In this document: piece by piece, positions 40,270 to 48,724 of the stretch | Layout of the letters: each line of letters opens with the position of its first letter | Position numbering within the stretch: position 1 is the first letter of the stretch | Origin: Microvirga rosea | GTDB lineage: Bacteria; Pseudomonadota; Alphaproteobacteria; Rhizobiales; Beijerinckiaceae | Length of the DNA: 64,000 nucleotides | Direction of reading: 5' to 3' | NCBI RefSeq assembly: GCF_020595095.1 | Contig: NZ_JAJDOP010000001.1 | Span: forward strand, 62,001 to 126,000 | Program-made: the position numbers and the translations under genes | Notes under the pieces: model-generated | What the model saw: the letters and a program-made list of their open reading frames with translations, nothing else | What the model was told of the DNA's origin: nothing | Database searches by the model: none

Positions 40270-41285
40270 TGAGCCAAGACACCATTCTCATCTGGGGCGC
40301 CGGGGCCATCGGCGGTACGCTTGGCGCTTACCTTGCCCGTGCGGGCGAGGACGTCCTGCTCGTCGATATCGTCGAGCCTCACGTCCAGGCCATGAATCAC
40401 GACGGCCTCGCGATCGAAGGTCCCGTGGAAACATTCCGGCAGCCGGTGCGAGCCGTGACGCCTGAGAACGTCCGTGGGCAGTTCAACCGCATCATCCTGG
40501 CGGTGAAGGCGCATCACACGCGCGATGCCGTGAAAGCCCTGAAGCCTCATCTTGCGGCCGCCGGCTCCGTTCTTTCCGCTCAGAACGGACTCAACGAGCT
40601 GATCATCGCGGAAGAGATCGGAGCCGAGCGCACGGTCGGCTGCTTCGTCAACTTCGGAGCAGATTGGCTCGAGCCGGGACGAATTCTGTTCGGCAACCGT
40701 GCGACCGTCGCCGTTGGCGAACTCGACGGCGGCAAGACACCCCGCGTCGAGGACTTCCATCGCCTCCTGTCGATTTTCGAGCCGAATGCCATCCTGACGG
40801 ACAACATCTGGGGCTACCTGTGGGGAAAGCTGGGATATGGGGCGATGCTGTTCGCCACGGCCCTTACCCCCGCCTCCATGTCCGAAAACCTCGCTTCGGA
40901 GAAGCATTTTCCCGTGTTCCATCAGCTCGGCCGCGAGGTGATGGCCGTGGCTCTCGCACGCGGCGTAAAACCCCTGGGGTTCAATGGTTTCGATCCGGCC
41001 GCCTTCATGCGGGACGCATCTGAAGCCGCTGCGCGCACCTCGGTCGCCGCCATGGCCGAATTCAATCGCCACACCGCGAAAACCCATTCCGGAATTTGGC
41101 GGGACCTCGCGGTGCGCAGGCGCAAGACGGAGGTCGATGCTCAGATTGCGATCATTTCCCAGCTTGGAGCCGAAGCCGGCATTGCGACACCGACAATCGA
41201 TAAGCTTGTTTCCCTGATCCACGATATCGAGGAGAATCGGCGAGAACAGTCCTGGGCAACGCTTGATCGGCTGCTTGCATCATGA
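40269..41285 (+). CDS. Ketopantoate reductase-like (ApbA/PanE) dehydrogenase
   Basis: The 338-residue protein has the Rossmann motif LIWGAGAIGGTLGAYLARAG (GxGxxG at residues 10-15) and the ApbA features IILAVKAHHTRDAVKALKPH, SVLSAQNGLNELIIAEEIGA and an all-helical C-terminal domain with EDFHRLLSIFEPNAI and KLGYGAMLFATALTPASM. It is longer than housekeeping PanE (about 300). It probably reduces or oxidises a 2-oxo/2-hydroxy acid in the catabolic cluster rather than serving pantothenate synthesis. Its ATG shares one base with the preceding stop, and its end overlaps the SDR start by four bases. Confidence 0.86.
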   Translation: MSQDTILIWGAGAIGGTLGAYLARAGEDVLLVDIVEPHVQAMNHDGLAIEGPVETFRQPVRAVTPENVRGQFNRIILAVKAHHTRDAVKALKPHLAAAGSVLSAQNGLNELIIAEEIGAERTVGCFVNFGADWLEPGRILFGNRATVAVGELDGGKTPRVEDFHRLLSIFEPNAILTDNIWGYLWGKLGYGAMLFATALTPASMSENLASEKHFPVFHQLGREVMAVALARGVKPLGFNGFDPAAFMRDASEAAARTSVAAMAEFNRHTAKTHSGIWRDLAVRRRKTEVDAQIAIISQLGAEAGIATPTIDKLVSLIHDIEENRREQSWATLDRLLAS

Positions 41286-42037
41286 AGCTTGATTTCACGA
41301 ACCGCCGCGTTGTTGTGACCGGGGCCGCACAAGGCATCGGCCGCAGCATTGTTCAATCCTTTGCGGCGGAAGGAGCCACGGTTTGGGCCCTCGATCTGGA
41401 TGAAGCGGGCCTTCAGGTGGCAGCAGAAACGGGAGCCGCGGCCACGCGCACGCTCGACCTGTCGGATCGTGCCGCCGTCGCAACGGTCATGCAGGAGATG
41501 GGAGAGCGCCTCGGCGGAATCGACATTCTCGTCAACTGCGCAGGCGGCGTCAGGGGGCAGATCGCGAAGCCCCTGGAAGAAGTAAGCGAGAAGGATTGGC
41601 TCGTTCTGTTCGAGGCCAATGTTCATGGCGCATTCTGGTGCTCGCAGAACGCAGCACCCTATATGAAACGGAACAAGTTCGGCCGGATCATCAATATCTC
41701 GTCCGGTGCCGGCCTCCGCCCCAGCCTGACGGGCATTCAGGGCTACACGGCCGCCAAGCACGCGCTCGTCGGTTTGACCAAGCAGCTCAGCTTCGAGCTT
41801 GGACCCTTTGGCGTAACCGTGAACAGCGTGGCCCCGGGCTTTGTCCTGTCCAATCCTGCGACCCAGCGCCAATGGGAAAGCTATGGCCCGGATGGACAGG
41901 CACGGCTCGTCGAGAGCATTCACACCCGCCGCCTCGGACGCCCTCAAGACATTGCGGACACGGTGCTGTTCCTGGCATCGGATACGGCAGAGTGGATTTC
42001 CGGCCAGATCATTTCCGTTGATGGCGGACGGTCCTGA
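41282..42037 (+). CDS. Short-chain dehydrogenase/reductase (SDR)
   Basis: The 251-residue classical SDR has the cofactor motif VVVTGAAQGIGRSI (TGxxxGIG at 13-20), NCAGG near residue 85, the catalytic Ser140/141 in IINISSGAG, and Tyr155 and Lys159 in GYTAAKHALVG. Asp38/Asp40 after the second strand (WALDLDE) points to NAD(H) rather than NADP(H). The substrate is unknown; a hydroxyacid or amino alcohol derived from the imported compound is possible. It is followed by a hairpin (42061-42084) before the next gene. Confidence 0.9.
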   Translation: MKLDFTNRRVVVTGAAQGIGRSIVQSFAAEGATVWALDLDEAGLQVAAETGAAATRTLDLSDRAAVATVMQEMGERLGGIDILVNCAGGVRGQIAKPLEEVSEKDWLVLFEANVHGAFWCSQNAAPYMKRNKFGRIINISSGAGLRPSLTGIQGYTAAKHALVGLTKQLSFELGPFGVTVNSVAPGFVLSNPATQRQWESYGPDGQARLVESIHTRRLGRPQDIADTVLFLASDTAEWISGQIISVDGGRS

Positions 42038-42060
42038 AAACATAGAACAGCATCAGATCC

Positions 42061-42084
42061 GGAAGCCCTGGAACGAGGGCTTCC
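42061..42084 (+). terminator. Hairpin within the amidohydrolase operon
   Basis: GGAAGCCCT (42061-42069), 6-base loop, AGGGCTTCC (42076-42084): perfect 9-bp arms in the 73-base gap between the SDR and deacetylase-like genes. It is followed by CCAATAAA rather than a T-run, so it may reduce but not stop transcription into the downstream genes. Confidence 0.55.
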
Positions 42085-42110
42085 CCAATAAACGCTAAGC
42101 GAGGAAACTC

Positions 42111-43010
42111 ATGGACGACATCACCACTCAACCCTGGGCTTGGCCCGAGGAAACCTGGCGCGGGAAGGTAGAGCATGTGCGCGCCGGCCGATCCATGAAG
42201 CCGGACCGGTGGAAGAACAGTGCCCGTTGCGCGGTAGCCTTCTCGTTCGATTCGGATCACGAAACGAACGAATTGCGCGATGGCGGAAAATCCATCGGGC
42301 GAATGTCGCAAGGGCAATATGGCAATCGCCAAGGCATTCCCCGCATTCTCAATGCCTTGAGAAAGTATGACGCCAAGGCCACCTTCTTCGTACCGGCCGT
42401 AGCCGCTCTCCTTTATGAGGACGAGCAGCGCCGCATCGTTGCAGAAGGCCATGAGATCGGGATCCATGGGTGGATTCACGAACTCAACAGCCAGCTTCCC
42501 TACGAAATCGAGAGAGATCTGGTTTTCCGTGCGGCCGATACTCTGGAGCGGATTACCGGAACACGGCCCGTCGGCCTGCGGACATGCTCCTGGGACTTTA
42601 GCCCTGATACCTTACGCATCGAGCGGGAACTCGGTCTCCTATACGATTCTTCCCTCATGGCTGACGACGATCCGTACGAGCTTGTCGAAAAGGGAGAACC
42701 GACGGGCATTGTCGAGCTGCCGGTCGAGTGGATTCGAGACGATGCCGTCTACTTCAATATGCATCGCTTCAACGGCCTTAGGCCCCATACCCCCCCTACG
42801 GCCGTCTATGACATTTTCTTCCGCGAATTCGAGCGCGCCTACGAGGAAGGCGGCCTCTTCCTGCTGACCATGCATCCGCACGTGACCGGCTACCGCTCGC
42901 GCATCTGGATCCTGGAGAGGCTCCTGGCCGAAATCGCGCAGCGTTCGGACGTTTGGATTGCCACCCACGCCGAGATCGCGGCCTATGTCAAAGCGGAATG
43001 CTCCGCATGA
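42111..43010 (+). CDS. CE4 polysaccharide-deacetylase-fold hydrolase (PgdA/imidase/allantoinase-like)
   Basis: The 299-residue protein has the NodB-homology fold with its metal triad in VAFSFDSDHET (Asp47/49) and HEIGIHGWIHE (His119, His123). Further marks are YDAKATFFVPA, RPVGLRTCSWDFSPDT and FLLTMHPHVTGYRS. There is no signal peptide, so it works in the cytoplasm. Cytoplasmic members of this branch include cyclic imide hydrolases and PuuE allantoinases, which fits an amide-cleaving cluster better than cell-wall deacetylation. The exact substrate is not readable. GAGG precedes the ATG. Its stop overlaps the P1 peptidase start by four bases. Confidence 0.85.
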   Translation: MDDITTQPWAWPEETWRGKVEHVRAGRSMKPDRWKNSARCAVAFSFDSDHETNELRDGGKSIGRMSQGQYGNRQGIPRILNALRKYDAKATFFVPAVAALLYEDEQRRIVAEGHEIGIHGWIHELNSQLPYEIERDLVFRAADTLERITGTRPVGLRTCSWDFSPDTLRIERELGLLYDSSLMADDDPYELVEKGEPTGIVELPVEWIRDDAVYFNMHRFNGLRPHTPPTAVYDIFFREFERAYEEGGLFLLTMHPHVTGYRSRIWILERLLAEIAQRSDVWIATHAEIAAYVKAECSA

Positions 43011-44053
43011 GCAAGCCAGTGCGGGCGCGCGACTTCGGCCTATCCTGCGGAAACCTCCAGCCAGGGTCCCGCAACAGCATCTGCGATGTGCCCGGCGTCC
43101 AGGTGGGCCATAAGACCCTTGTGACCGGCGATATCCGGACAGGCGTGACGGCGATCCTTCCGCATCCGGGCAATCTCTATCGTGATAAGCCTGTCGCCGC
43201 CGTGCATGTCATCAATGGCTTCGGCAAGAGCATCGGGTTCGTGCAGGTCGAGGAGCTGGGCGTCATCGAAACGCCCATCCTTCTTACGAATACTCTCTCT
43301 GTCGGCACGTGTGCCACCGCGCTGGTGCGGCATGCCATCACCGGAAACCCCGATATCGGCCGGGAAACGGCAACCGTGAATCCGGTGGTGCTGGAATGCA
43401 ATGACGGTTGGTTGAACGACATTCAAGCCTTGGCGGTCTCAGAGGACGACGCTCGTGAGGCCCTGAAAAGTGCCGCGCCCGACTTTGCCGTCGGTGCCGT
43501 CGGCGCTGGATGCGGCATGAGTACTTTCGGCTTCAAAGGAGGCATCGGCACATCCTCCCGGCGGATCATGCTTGACGGCACAGAGTTCCATCTTGGAGCG
43601 CTCGTGCTGTCGAACTTTGGGCGCTCGGGTGATCTGCGCCTGCCCGACGGCCGTGTTGTCGAATCTCTGACACCTATCTCAACGCATCCTGAGAAGGGCT
43701 CGATTATCATCGTTGTCGCGACCGACATTCCCCTGAACGATCGTCAGCTCAAGCGCGTGATCAGGCGATCCGGAGTCGGATTGGCACGCCTTGGAGCATT
43801 TTGGGGACACGGAAGCGGCGATATCGCTCTTGGTTTCACGACGGCCAATAGGGTTCGCCACGACGAGGGGGCGAGCTTGATTAGTCAGCGTGCATTGAAC
43901 GAGAACCGGATCGATGCCCTGTTTGAGCCGATGGCGGACATCACCCAGGAAGCGGTTCTCGATGCTCTCATCGCGGCGGACCCGACGACGGGCCGCGACG
44001 GACATTTCCGCCCAAGCCTGCGCGACGCGATCGACCGTTCCCCTCTTTCTTGA
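43007..44053 (+). CDS. P1 family self-processing aminopeptidase (DmpA/BapA type)
   Basis: P1 peptidases are N-terminal-nucleophile hydrolases that cut themselves at a Gly-Ser bond. They release D-amino acids or beta-amino acids; the nylon-oligomer hydrolase NylC is a relative. From the ATG at 43007 the protein has 348 residues, starting MSKPVRARDFGLSCGNLQPG. Family marks are SICDVPGVQVGHKTL, TGVTAILPHPGNLYRDKP, GCGMSTFGFKGGIGTSSR, the processing site Gly231-Ser232 in EKGSIIIVVATD, and GHGSGDIALGFTTAN. No signal peptide is seen. The ATG overlaps the preceding stop (ATGA); two further ATG codons lie upstream. Confidence 0.92.
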   Translation: MSKPVRARDFGLSCGNLQPGSRNSICDVPGVQVGHKTLVTGDIRTGVTAILPHPGNLYRDKPVAAVHVINGFGKSIGFVQVEELGVIETPILLTNTLSVGTCATALVRHAITGNPDIGRETATVNPVVLECNDGWLNDIQALAVSEDDAREALKSAAPDFAVGAVGAGCGMSTFGFKGGIGTSSRRIMLDGTEFHLGALVLSNFGRSGDLRLPDGRVVESLTPISTHPEKGSIIIVVATDIPLNDRQLKRVIRRSGVGLARLGAFWGHGSGDIALGFTTANRVRHDEGASLISQRALNENRIDALFEPMADITQEAVLDALIAADPTTGRDGHFRPSLRDAIDRSPLS

Positions 44054-44065
44054 AGGCACGACATC

Positions 44066-45046
44066 ATGAGCTCATCATCCCACAACGACTTCGTTCTTGC
44101 GGTTCATGGAGGCGCAGGAACAATCCTTCGCAACAAAATGACGCCCGAAAGGGAGGCCGCCTACCACCGAGGGCTGCGGGCAGCCCTGGAAGCTGGCCGC
44201 TCGGTGCTTGCTGACGGCGGGACCGCGCTCGACGCGGTCACGGCCGCCGTAATGGCGCTGGAAAACGAGCCCCTGTTCAACGCCGGACGCGGCGCCGTCT
44301 ATACGTCCGCCGGCAAGCAGGAGATGGATGCCGCCGTCATGGACGGGCGAGATCGTGCTGCGGGAGCGGTGGCAGGCTTGTGCGGTCCTCGCAACCCCAT
44401 CCTCGCCGCACGGGCCGTCATGGAGAAATCCGACCACGTCTTCTTGATCGGAGAAAGTGCTTTGGAGTTTTGCCGCGCGCAGGGGCTTGCATTCGAGGAT
44501 CCGTCCTATTTTTTCACGGAGCAGCGTTGGAATGCTCTGCAGGAAACTTTGGCGATGCGAAAGGCAGGCGCCGACGATCAGGACGAATCGCGCAAGCACG
44601 GCACGGTCGGAGCTGTCGCACGCGACCGCCATGGCAGTCTGGCGGCAGCAACGTCCACGGGCGGCATGACGGCAAAATCGCCGGGCCGTGTGGGCGACAG
44701 TCCTGTGATCGGCGCCGGCACCTGGGCGGACAACGAGACGTGTGCGGTATCCGGAACCGGGCACGGCGAAATTTTCATCCGCTATGCGGCAGGTCATGAG
44801 ATTGCGTCTCTCATGCGCTATGCAGGCCGCAGCCTCGATGAGGCTGCGAGAGCTGTCGTGATGGACATGCTGGCTCCAGCTGGCGGATCGGGTGGAGTCA
44901 TCGCCGTGGGTCACGACGGCTCCGTCGCTTTGCCGTTCAACTGTTCTGGCATGTATCGCGGTGTCGTGCGGGGCGATGGGGTCCTCAGAACGGCGATCTA
45001 CGATGAGCCGCTGATAGAATATAGAGCGAAGGCACAATCGGCCTGA
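44066..45046 (+). CDS. Isoaspartyl peptidase / L-asparaginase (Ntn hydrolase, plant type)
   Basis: The 326-residue protein belongs to the Thr-nucleophile asparaginases that cleave beta-aspartyl dipeptides and asparagine. It starts with VLAVHGGAGTI and has DAVTAAVMALENEPLFNAGR, GAVYTSAGKQEMDAAVMDG, the autocleavage site Gly179-Thr180 in KHGTVGAVARD, STGGMTAKSPGRVGDSPVIG and GTGHGEIFIRY. Length and spacing match E. coli EcAIII. It begins 12 bases after the P1 peptidase and closes the operon, convergent with the HWE kinase gene. Confidence 0.93.
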   Translation: MSSSSHNDFVLAVHGGAGTILRNKMTPEREAAYHRGLRAALEAGRSVLADGGTALDAVTAAVMALENEPLFNAGRGAVYTSAGKQEMDAAVMDGRDRAAGAVAGLCGPRNPILAARAVMEKSDHVFLIGESALEFCRAQGLAFEDPSYFFTEQRWNALQETLAMRKAGADDQDESRKHGTVGAVARDRHGSLAAATSTGGMTAKSPGRVGDSPVIGAGTWADNETCAVSGTGHGEIFIRYAAGHEIASLMRYAGRSLDEAARAVVMDMLAPAGGSGGVIAVGHDGSVALPFNCSGMYRGVVRGDGVLRTAIYDEPLIEYRAKAQSA

Positions 45047-45069
45047 TCTCTTTGACTTCAGACACGGGA

Positions 45070-47211
45070 TCAGGATGCGACACGCTCCTGGTCCCGATTG
45101 CCGCTGAGCTCCTCAAGTTCAGCCACGACACCAACGACCGGAAATGTGATGACGCATCGCACGCCGGTTGGCGCGAAGATGAGCTTGATATCGCCCCCGA
45201 GTTGCTGAGCCAGTCCTCGCTGAATGAGTTTTGACCCAAATCCTTGCCGTTTCGGTGGGACGACCGGTGGTCCGCCGGTTTCCACCCATTCCACGAGTAG
45301 GGACCTCGGACTATCGCCCTTTGTGACGGCCCACGTCACACGAATACGCCCTTCAGGGTGGGAGAGGCTGCCATACTTGGCGGCGTTCGTGGCAAGCTCA
45401 TGCACGGCCAACCCCAATGCGAGCACCGCGCTGGCCTGGAGGCTGACCCGCGGTCCACGTAACCTGACGCGTCGCCCCAGCACATCCTGATAGGGGTCAA
45501 GCTCGTTGCTGAGCACATCTCTCAGATCGGCGCCGTTCCAGTTCGTCGCGGTCAGAAGATCATTCGTTTTGGCAAGGCCCTGGAGGCGTCCGAGAAAGGC
45601 GTCCCATATGGCCGGATCCTCGGCTTCGGCGGAGCGCCGGGTGAGCGAAGCGATCGACTGGACGGTCGCAAGGGTGTTCTTGACGCGATGATTGAGCTCG
45701 TGAAGCAGTAAGGCCTGACGCTCATCCGCCAATTTCCGGGCGGTAATATCCTGGCAAACGCCCACGAGGGTAACCTTGTCGCCGGCCTCTGTCCGAATGC
45801 GCCCGCTGACGCGCACCCAGTGAATGCTCAGGTCGGGCCAGATGATCCGATATTCGACGTGAAGGTCCTGGTGATGGGTCAGAGTCTCGCGAACAGCGGC
45901 TGCCTGCTTGGCGCGGTCATCCGGATAAATTGCGTCGAGAAGGTCCTGGTAAGTGAAAGGCTCGTCGACATCCCGACCGAAGACGACCCGGCATGTGCTC
46001 GAAGCATTGAACTCGTTGGTTCCGGGACTGTACTCCCACGAGCCGAGATCTCCGGCATTCAACGCAAGACGCAGGCGAACTTCGCTTTCCGCAATCGCCT
46101 CAAGAGCTTTCTGCCTATCGTTTTCCTGGCGCTCGATCGCCGAAGCCGCCTCGGCAAGAGCTTTCTGAATGGTATCGAACTCAAGCACGTGGGTGGGCGG
46201 CCCCACAACGCGTTCTCCTCTCCCCAGATTCCGGGCCGCGATAGCAAGACGGTCCACGGGACGGGCGATGGATCGTGAAAGCCAGGCCGCAAGGAGAAGC
46301 CCGGCCACGATGACGGCGCCGAGCGCCAGGAGCCATCCCAACGGCCGCCGCAGGGCGGCAGATACTTCGGCGGCCGGATAGCCGATGACGAAGGACCAGC
46401 CATAGCTCGAGGAGCGGGTGAAGTATGTCCGGACCGGAACCTCATCGAGAGACGTCGTCTCGATATTTCCCTCCGGCGCCTCGGCAATCGCGCGATAAAG
46501 CTCCGGCCGGATACTCTGTCCGATATAGACTTCCGGCGACCTCGAACGGGCGACGATCTTCCCGCCGCGATCGATGATCGCGGCGCGCCAGTTTTCTTGG
46601 ATACGCTGATCGTTGATCAGTTCCTGAAACACCGCCGGGTCGATGGCCATCCCAAGAACATACGCGACCTTGTTGTCGATGATGATCGGCACATCGAGGG
46701 TCACGATCGATTGCCGGGTGAGTGGCCCGTACGTGAGATCCGACAACTCAGCTTTTCCGGTCCTGGCGACCCGCTGAAGGATTTCCGGACGCAAGCTGTC
46801 GGGAAGTTTCTCGCCATAAGGCGCGCGGCTCGTGACAAGAATGCGCCCACTCGGCTCGAATAAGGCAATCCATATGGCATTTTGCAGCGGCGCCTGGGCG
46901 AGCTGCTCATGGAATGACTCGAAATCGCCTTTCCTGATGAAAGGAGAATAGGCGAGGGTCCGAAGGGCCGACTCGGCCTTCTCGATTTCGAGGGTGAGCG
47001 ACAAGGCCAAGGCGCGGGTTGTCTCACGCAGCCGCAGATCGGTGGCCTCCTGTTCGGCCCGATAAACAGAATAGAGGCCGGCACCTGCAACCGCGATCGT
47101 GGGAAGCGCGAGGGCGAGAACCAGCCCCCACAGCAACTGCCGCAGCGATGTCCCTGCTGCCCGGGTTGGCCTATCGTCATCGATCGGCGAGACTGATTTC
47201 TCCCGACTCAT
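45070..47211 (-). CDS. Membrane sensor histidine kinase, HWE family (dCache-HAMP-PAS)
   Basis: The 713-residue protein has a membrane helix at about 26-48, a periplasmic sensor of dCache type (about 50-285, with RIQENWRAAIIDRGGKIVAR and SSSYGWSFVIGYPAAEV), a second helix at about 291-311, HAMP, a PAS domain (about 375-495, with LNAGDLGSWEYSP and EYRIIWPDLSIHWVRVSGRI) and an HWE kinase core. His508 lies in LLHELNHRVKNTLATVQSI, the N-box is VHELATNAAKYGSLS, and the WxE motif is in VEWVETGG. It overlaps the upstream hybrid gene by four bases and is the last gene of the phytochrome operon. Its periplasmic ligand is unknown. Confidence 0.92.
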   Translation of the reverse strand: MSREKSVSPIDDDRPTRAAGTSLRQLLWGLVLALALPTIAVAGAGLYSVYRAEQEATDLRLRETTRALALSLTLEIEKAESALRTLAYSPFIRKGDFESFHEQLAQAPLQNAIWIALFEPSGRILVTSRAPYGEKLPDSLRPEILQRVARTGKAELSDLTYGPLTRQSIVTLDVPIIIDNKVAYVLGMAIDPAVFQELINDQRIQENWRAAIIDRGGKIVARSRSPEVYIGQSIRPELYRAIAEAPEGNIETTSLDEVPVRTYFTRSSSYGWSFVIGYPAAEVSAALRRPLGWLLALGAVIVAGLLLAAWLSRSIARPVDRLAIAARNLGRGERVVGPPTHVLEFDTIQKALAEAASAIERQENDRQKALEAIAESEVRLRLALNAGDLGSWEYSPGTNEFNASSTCRVVFGRDVDEPFTYQDLLDAIYPDDRAKQAAAVRETLTHHQDLHVEYRIIWPDLSIHWVRVSGRIRTEAGDKVTLVGVCQDITARKLADERQALLLHELNHRVKNTLATVQSIASLTRRSAEAEDPAIWDAFLGRLQGLAKTNDLLTATNWNGADLRDVLSNELDPYQDVLGRRVRLRGPRVSLQASAVLALGLAVHELATNAAKYGSLSHPEGRIRVTWAVTKGDSPRSLLVEWVETGGPPVVPPKRQGFGSKLIQRGLAQQLGGDIKLIFAPTGVRCVITFPVVGVVAELEELSGNRDQERVAS

Positions 47212-48266
47212 GGCCTTGGCGCCGGTTCATCGAGCGGCATGGCCACGCTCACGAGGATTTTGGGATCCTTCTCCGGCCAGGTCACGACGGCCTCGAGCTG
47301 CCGTCCAAGAGCTCTCAGGATCGTCCCGGCGCTGCTCATACGGGCAGCGCTCTTCTCCCGTGGTGAGAACGCATCATCGGCGATTGCAAAGGTGAGCTGC
47401 CCCGGATGCTTTCGAATTTCGAGCTTCAACTTACCTTTGCGGTGATCATAGGCATGAGCAAGGGCGTTGACGACAAGTTCGTTAAAGAGAAGTGCGATAG
47501 GCGCAGCTTTTGCGGCCTCGACTTCGACAGGGTCGAGATCGAACTCCGGCCTGATATCCATCGTCTCGTCCGTGGATGTCAGCTCCTCGCACAGATTCCG
47601 AGCGAAGGTCGTGACATCGAACAGTCGCATGCCCTTTCCGTCATAGAGATCGCGGTGAGCCGTCCCGAGCGCCTGCAACCGTGCTTTCGTCCGGCACAAA
47701 GTGCTTCGCACCTCCTCGGTTTCAGCTTCTCGAACTTCAATGCTCACGAGGGAAAGAAGCAATTGCAGATTGTTCTTCACGCGATGGTCGAGCTCATGCA
47801 GAAGAGCGGTTCTTTCTTCGAGAAGCCGGTGAAGAGCGGCTTGCGCCTGCCGCCTTTGTCTGCGTTCATAAGCCTCCGCCAGCGCACGAAGGACCGTTGC
47901 CGGCAGTCGTTCGAGACGCTGCTTGATCACGTAGTCGGTCGCACCATGCTTCATTGCCTCGACGGCAATCTCTTCACCGAGAGTCCCGGAGACGAAGATG
48001 AAGGGGGTGTCCGCACTGCGTTGGCGCGCAAGCGACAGGGCGCTCAGACCGTCGAATCCGGGCACGACATAGTCTGCCAGTATGACATCCCATTCGTCGC
48101 CGACCAGCGCCTCCCGAAATTCCGCCGCAGATACGGCCCGCGTGATGTCGGTTCTGCGCTCGATACCCGATAATGCCTCGATAACGAGCTCGGCATCGAG
48201 CGCGCTGTCCTCCAGAAGGAGGATGCGCAACGTGTGCTCCGATGGCGAGACCCGCGTGGTCGGCAT
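47208..48266 (-). CDS. Receiver-HisKA_2 hybrid (response regulator with C-terminal kinase)
   Basis: The 352-residue protein has an N-terminal receiver (about 13-130) with phosphoacceptor Asp65 in VILADYVVPGFDGLSAL, and a HisKA_2-type kinase region with His161 in LLHELDHRVKNNLQLLLSLV, followed by an ATPase with LLFNELVVNALAHAYDHRKG. The C-terminal ATPase is short, and its G-box is poor (IADDAFSPREKSAARMSSAG), so catalytic activity is uncertain. It may act as a phosphotransfer module. It starts two bases after the stand-alone receiver gene and overlaps the HWE kinase gene by four bases. Confidence 0.88.
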   Translation of the reverse strand: MPTTRVSPSEHTLRILLLEDSALDAELVIEALSGIERRTDITRAVSAAEFREALVGDEWDVILADYVVPGFDGLSALSLARQRSADTPFIFVSGTLGEEIAVEAMKHGATDYVIKQRLERLPATVLRALAEAYERRQRRQAQAALHRLLEERTALLHELDHRVKNNLQLLLSLVSIEVREAETEEVRSTLCRTKARLQALGTAHRDLYDGKGMRLFDVTTFARNLCEELTSTDETMDIRPEFDLDPVEVEAAKAAPIALLFNELVVNALAHAYDHRKGKLKLEIRKHPGQLTFAIADDAFSPREKSAARMSSAGTILRALGRQLEAVVTWPEKDPKILVSVAMPLDEPAPRP

Positions 48267-48268
48267 TG

Positions 48269-48724
48269 TTATGGCCTCGTTCTATCGTTCCGCGGCGGGG
48301 GCTCGTTGAGGATTCCCCAGAAAACTCCCAGATCCTGAATGGCATCGAAGAACTCGCGAAAGCCGACCGGCTTGACGACGAACGCATTGACGCCGAGCTC
48401 ATAGCTTTTGACCAGATCGCTTTCCTCTCGTGACGATGTGAGCATGACGATCGGCGTATGGCGCAGCTCAGGGTCTGCCTTGACCTTCGCCAGAACCTCA
48501 AGGCCGTCGACCTTAGGCAGCTTCAGATCCAGCAGCACGACGGCGGGGTCGCTGGTGTTCCGGCTTTCGTGAAAACCGCGGCGATAAAGGAAATCGAGAG
48601 CTTCGGCGCCATCGCGCACCACGACCACTTCGTTGGCGAGCTGGCTCTGCTCCAGCGCCGTCAATGTCAGCTCGACATCCTTGGGGTTATCCTCGACAAG
48701 AAGGATAGGCTTCAGTTCCGGCAT
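48269..48724 (-). CDS. Stand-alone response regulator (Rcp1-like)
   Basis: The 151-residue protein is a single receiver domain of the type that partners phytochromes. Asp66 is the phosphoacceptor in VVLLDLKLPKVDGLEVLAKV; the acidic pocket is LLVEDNPKDVELT, and TSSREESDLVKSYELGVNAF and VVKPVGFREF supply the Thr/Ser and Lys switch residues. No output domain is present. Its ATG follows the bphP stop directly (TGAATG), so it is translationally coupled to the photoreceptor. Confidence 0.93.
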   Translation of the reverse strand: MPELKPILLVEDNPKDVELTLTALEQSQLANEVVVVRDGAEALDFLYRRGFHESRNTSDPAVVLLDLKLPKVDGLEVLAKVKADPELRHTPIVMLTSSREESDLVKSYELGVNAFVVKPVGFREFFDAIQDLGVFWGILNEPPPRNDRTRP

